The position numbers were made by a program, and so were the translations under genes. A DNA stretch of 64,000 bases from Haloplanus sp. XH21 (GTDB lineage: Archaea > Halobacteriota > Halobacteria > Halobacteriales > Haloferacaceae): positions 1 to 64,000 of the forward strand of contig NZ_JALLPL010000003.1 of NCBI RefSeq assembly GCF_023276355.1, read 5' to 3'. The notes below the pieces were generated by a model. The model did no database searches and had not been told where the DNA came from. It saw only the letters and a program-made list of their open reading frames with translations. Shown here piece by piece: positions 61,291 to 64,000 of the stretch. Within the stretch, counting starts at the first letter, position 1. Each line of letters starts with the position of its first letter.

Positions 61291-61328
61291 TACAAATCTA
61301 CACGGGCACAGTAGCTGTCGACACGTCT

Positions 61329-61545
61329 CTATTCATCAACAGTTCCTTCCTCCAAGAGGAGGTTCTCGACAGTCTCGAAGTCACTCGTCTTGAAGACCGG
61401 AAACCCTGAAACGACGATCTCTCGGATGTCTTCGGAGTACGCCGGGATCGCCTAGACGGCCTCGACGTCGATATCATAGGCGTATCGGTCACCATTGAAC
61501 ACCGTGTCTTCGAGGTCACGGGCAATGGTGTTCGCGTCGGTTCAT
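61329..61545 (-). pseudogene. Broken small hypothetical gene
   Basis: ATG 61545 reads MNRRE in the wrong frame. One extra A (ATGAACC instead of ATGACC) hides MTDANTIARDLEDTVFNGDR, YAYDIDVEAV, a TAG stop, then AIPAYSEDIREIVVSGFPVF, KTSDFETVENLLLEEGTVDE. A TATA-like TATTATAT is 15-20 nt upstream. Unknown family; two lesions make it a pseudogene. Confidence 0.55.
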
Positions 61546-61593
61546 AGTTTATTTGTATATTATATGGGTGGGCAATGACGTTGCCAAGAGATC

Positions 61594-62030
61594 TTATCGT
61601 ACGAGGTTCCGAATTTGTTCACAATCCTCTCTAAACGAAGCAGTCGGCGAATCAGTGTCGTACGCGTACGTACATCCGTTACGAATCGTTCCCTCACAGC
61701 GGTCGGACGCTGTTGCAACGTCTGTAAGGGCTCTGTCTAATCGGCACTGAGCTTCGGTTCTAAACAGTCTACCTCGGCTTCGCTTCTTTTCTACGTCCTC
61801 GTATGAAACGTATTCCCGGACGACCGCGAAGCGGTATTTGAGGGGTTCACTATTGCGATCTCAGGGAGAACCTTCGCGGCCGCCAAGGCAATTGCTCGTT
61901 CGGTCCGGTCAAACTGGTCGAGTGTGTTCGGTGGAATACTGTATCGGCGGTTAATAGCACCGATGAGTTCCCTTCCGTTATCCTTGTTTATCTCGCTGAA
62001 ATCTTCAGCATCAGACAGTTCGGTACACAT
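61594..62030 (-). pseudogene. Broken hypothetical gene next to IS
   Basis: ATG 62030 gives MCTELSDAEDFSEINKDNGR, ELIGAINRRYSIPPNTLDQF and DRTERAIALAAAKVLPEIA, then a one-base shift near 61845 continues NSEPLKYRFAVVREYVSYED, VEKKRSRGRLFRTEAQCRLD, to CEQIRNLVR and the stop at 61594. The combined 145 or so residues look like one protein. Not recognised. The start lies 6 nt from the IS6 end at 62036, so the IS may drive or have displaced its promoter. Confidence 0.55.
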
Positions 62031-62035
62031 AGGTT

Positions 62036-62728
62036 GGTAGTGTTCAGATTAGCTGATTCCATGCGAAGGCGAACGCTCGAAGCCAATTTTCAACGGTGTC
62101 TGCTTCAGCATGGCTGAAACAATTTGAAAACTGATTGGTTCGACGTTTTAGTTCTCGAAAGACACGTTCGACGGTATTCCGATTACCATGTTTTTCGTAT
62201 CTGTAATCGAGGCCGTGTCGATGGAGTGCCGCTTGCAGCCACGGTGCAGAATCGACGAGAAAGAGCGCATCATCGACGAGATGTTTCTCGCGGAGTTCCG
62301 AAAGGAACATCTCGGTAATCGCTTGGTTTCTCGTCGGAGAGAGCTTCACATGCAGCAAGCGGTTCGTGTCGGCATCGACCGCAGCGTACAGCCAATATCG
62401 TTCGTTATTGAGCTGGATCACAGTCTCGTCGACCGCAACGTGATCCGGGTCGGCACCATCTGTGGGCTGTAAATCGGCCTTCTGCACCCAGTTGTGAACG
62501 GTGGATCGACAACGTTCGACACCCAACATTTCAAGAATCGAGATGATATTCGAAAGTGATAATCCAGCTAAATGTCGAATACCGAGCTTCATCGCTGGCT
62601 CGGGTGTCGCCTCTCGCTCCACAAGTCCTAACTCGAAGCGGTCGCTACCGTCGCTGAGGCGTGCGATTTCGAGCATAGCCACTCAAAAATCGCACCGCCT
62701 CATCCTTGATCCTTATCTGAACACCGCC
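62036..62728 (-). mobile_element. IS6-family insertion sequence (693 bp)
   Basis: Ends GGTAGTGTTCAGATTAGC (from 62036) and, inwards, GGCGGTGTTCAGATAAGG (to 62728) are inverted repeats. It contains an intact transposase. The flanking 8-mers CATAGGTT and CGGCGACA are not duplicates. It is a different IS6 group from copies A/B. Confidence 0.85.
62044..62676 (-). CDS. IS6-family transposase, intact
   Basis: 210 residues from ATG 62676 (62682 possible). HTH region SLSNIISILEMLGVERCRST..VHNWVQKADLQP. DDE residues: Asp in HVAVDETVIQL, Asp in FLVDSAPWLQ, and Glu in NTVERVFRELKRRT. The frame is uninterrupted and ends in AFAWNQLI near the IS end. The only complete transposase in the window. Confidence 0.93.
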   Translation of the reverse strand: MLEIARLSDGSDRFELGLVEREATPEPAMKLGIRHLAGLSLSNIISILEMLGVERCRSTVHNWVQKADLQPTDGADPDHVAVDETVIQLNNERYWLYAAVDADTNRLLHVKLSPTRNQAITEMFLSELREKHLVDDALFLVDSAPWLQAALHRHGLDYRYEKHGNRNTVERVFRELKRRTNQFSNCFSHAEADTVENWLRAFAFAWNQLI

Positions 62729-62785
62729 CGGCGACAATATACTACACTTCTTCAACGGGAGCGTGAACAGCAAGGACAGGATTGA
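62729..62785 (+). other. 3' tail of a gene cut by the IS
   Basis: Directly beyond the IS the plus strand reads RRQYTTLLQREREQQGQD and a TGA at 62783. It looks like a truncated coding end. Too short to identify. Confidence 0.35.
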
Positions 62786-62825
62786 GACATGGCACTCAAG
62801 GGACCCGCCATCGTAGGCGAATGTA

Positions 62826-63482
62826 GTGAATCAGGACGTCATCGCGATCCTCTTCCATGACCCGTTCGCCGTCATGAACACGATCGGATTGGTCGCGTTC
62901 GCCCTCGTCGGTTCGTCGAAGGCGGTCCGCGAGGAGTTCGACCTACTGGGGATTACCATTGTCGGGCTAGCGATGGCGTTTGCCGGTGGTGCGACCCGCG
63001 ATATGCTGGTTGCGCGCGTTCCGTTGGTACTTCAATCCCCTATCGAGATCGGTCTGGGATTGTTCGGCGTCGGCTTAGCCATCGCACTCAGAATCGTGTT
63101 GTCAGCTCCGGATACGCACCCCATTACCCTCGTCGCGGATGCGATCGGTCTCGCGGCCTTTGCGACAACCGGTGCTATCGTCGCGACTGATGCGGGTATC
63201 TCAGCATTTGGGGTCGTTGCAATTGCGACGATCAACGCCGTTGGTGGGGGTGCGGTAGCAGATATCTTCCTTGACCGCGCCCCGTTCATCCTCTTCGAGG
63301 ATTTCTACGCGAGTTGTGCCGTCCTCGGGGGGAGCGCATACTGGCTCGCGGGAGCGTTGGGCGCGGCAGGGAGCACGGCTGCTGCGGTGTGTGCAGGGAT
63401 GACCGTCGTGACTCGCTTAGCCGCGGTAACATTCGACTGGCATCTCCCGACAGTCCAACAGTTGGGTACACGACGTGACTAA
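62826..63482 (+). CDS. TRIC-family (UPF0126) cation channel
   Basis: 218 residues from GTG 62826. Two repeats of three helices plus a seventh, each marked by a glycine-rich motif: MAFAGGATRDMLVARVP and INAVGGGAVADIFLDRAPFI. This GGG..RD pattern identifies prokaryotic TRIC/UPF0126 proteins, which form trimeric cation channels; some relatives transport glycine. Stands alone between the IS and the window end. Confidence 0.92.
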   Translation: MNQDVIAILFHDPFAVMNTIGLVAFALVGSSKAVREEFDLLGITIVGLAMAFAGGATRDMLVARVPLVLQSPIEIGLGLFGVGLAIALRIVLSAPDTHPITLVADAIGLAAFATTGAIVATDAGISAFGVVAIATINAVGGGAVADIFLDRAPFILFEDFYASCAVLGGSAYWLAGALGAAGSTAAAVCAGMTVVTRLAAVTFDWHLPTVQQLGTRRD

Positions 63483-63724
63483 AGATGATGTCAGAGTGGG
63501 GACAATTCCCATGCAGTTTGCAGGCACCCTAACCAATTGATGCACTCACCGAGTATGGAACAACACGAATCACATACTGGCTACATCCTCCATATAGAGC
63601 AGGTCATTTCTATCAGAAATTAAGTGTTTCAACCGAGTCAGCGAAAAGAGACTCACGCGGTCTGTAACTGCGCGTGTTGTTGCGCCAGCGATGGCTGCCG
63701 GCGCACACGTGCCGACGATCATCG

Positions 63725-64000
63725 ATGTCAACACGAAGTCAGCTCCGAGTCGTCGAACTCGTCGCCGACGACCTCTTCGAGTTCATCCGTGACGCCCAGG
63801 ACAGCGACCTCGACTTCTCGGAGCTCCCGTTCACCGTCACGGAGTTCTACAGTCTGCTGGGCTTCCCGGACTACCTAGCCGAGCGCGCTGCGAGCGATGC
63901 GGAGGCCAACGCGACCTCTCCCGTCGAGATCGATATGTGGACGCTGCATTCCGGCGCGACGTACGCGCTCACTCACTTCTTCCAGGGCAAGGAGGGTGCG
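63725..64000 (+). CDS. Unidentified protein, partial
   Basis: From ATG 63725 the frame is open to the window edge (92 codons): MSTRSQLRVVELVADDLFEF, IRDAQDSDLDFSELPFTVTE, FYSLLGFPDYLAERAASDAE, then MWTLHSGATYALTHFFQGKE. The composition looks coding and haloarchaeal. It might be a transposase or plasmid protein start, but I do not recognise it. G+C is higher than in the segment just upstream. Confidence 0.55.
   Translation, partial: MSTRSQLRVVELVADDLFEFIRDAQDSDLDFSELPFTVTEFYSLLGFPDYLAERAASDAEANATSPVEIDMWTLHSGATYALTHFFQGKEGA

Noticed and set aside
59000-61320. tRNA or att site for the integrase
   Set aside because: No tRNA-like cloverleaf or matching direct repeat could be recognised by eye on either side.

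Overview
The window is haloarchaeal DNA (class Halobacteria). Its proteins are very acidic, its codons are GC-rich, and it carries archaeal-only genes: transcription factor TFB, a bacterio-opsin-activator type regulator, deoxyhypusine synthase, an ABCE1/RLI paralog, a topoisomerase VI subunit B fragment and a halocyanin-like copper protein. Four IS6-type insertion-sequence copies or remnants, an integrase, toxin-antitoxin-like genes, a plasmid/virus-type primase and many broken genes point to a mosaic plasmid or integrated island rather than core chromosome. No rRNA, tRNA or CRISPR array was seen.

Layout. 1-4.6 kb: partial MBL-fold nuclease, frameshifted SBF-family transporter, an ABCE1 paralog that has lost all Fe-S cysteines, and an enolase-superfamily enzyme. 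4.6-10.9 kb: two inverted, defective IS6 copies enclose a methyltransferase fragment, a methyltransferase/DUF302 operon divergent from a thioredoxin, a broken class V aminotransferase, an ArdC-like metallopeptidase block and a topo VI-B fragment. 10.9-20.4 kb: copper amine oxidase, a graveyard of gene remnants, both subunits of an N,N-dimethylformamidase, a ZIP-like transporter and a very GC-rich amidase abutting an IS remnant. 20.4-22.2 kb: a second ArdC-linked block with a TGT/DpdA-like gene. 22.2-28.8 kb: small regulators, TFB and a copper cluster (cupredoxin, multicopper oxidase, membrane proteins) sharing a 29-bp palindromic operator. 28.8-36 kb: assorted metabolism and transport. 36-42.5 kb: CcoI-like copper P-type ATPase with a SafE-like partner, a tiny zinc ribbon and a large PAS/GAF regulator. 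42.5-58.9 kb: plasmid-type genes, mostly of unknown function, including an OB-fold protein, UDG-like, HNH-like and PD-(D/E)XK-like proteins, a primase, regulators, and a two-gene module ending in a beta-CASP nuclease. 59-64 kb: integrase/PIN/antitoxin operon, broken genes, a complete IS6 copy, a TRIC-family channel and a partial gene at the edge.

Themes. (1) Amide/amine chemistry: dimethylformamidase, amine oxidase and amidase lie within about 9 kb. (2) Copper handling and redox: two separated copper gene sets. (3) DNA modification or anti-restriction: ArdC-like and TGT/DpdA-like genes share leader and hairpin elements. (4) Decay: at least eight genes carry single-base indels, many in short homopolymers, so either pseudogenisation is extensive or some indels are sequence errors.

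The strongest new signals are a 40-42 nt inverted-repeat family (TTAACCAACA, 20-22 nt, TGTTGGTTAA) found four times, the 29-bp copper-cluster operator found twice, the cysteine-less ABCE1 paralog with a second decayed copy, an archaeal dimethylformamidase with a recognisable small subunit, and the translationally coupled beta-CASP and integrase operons.
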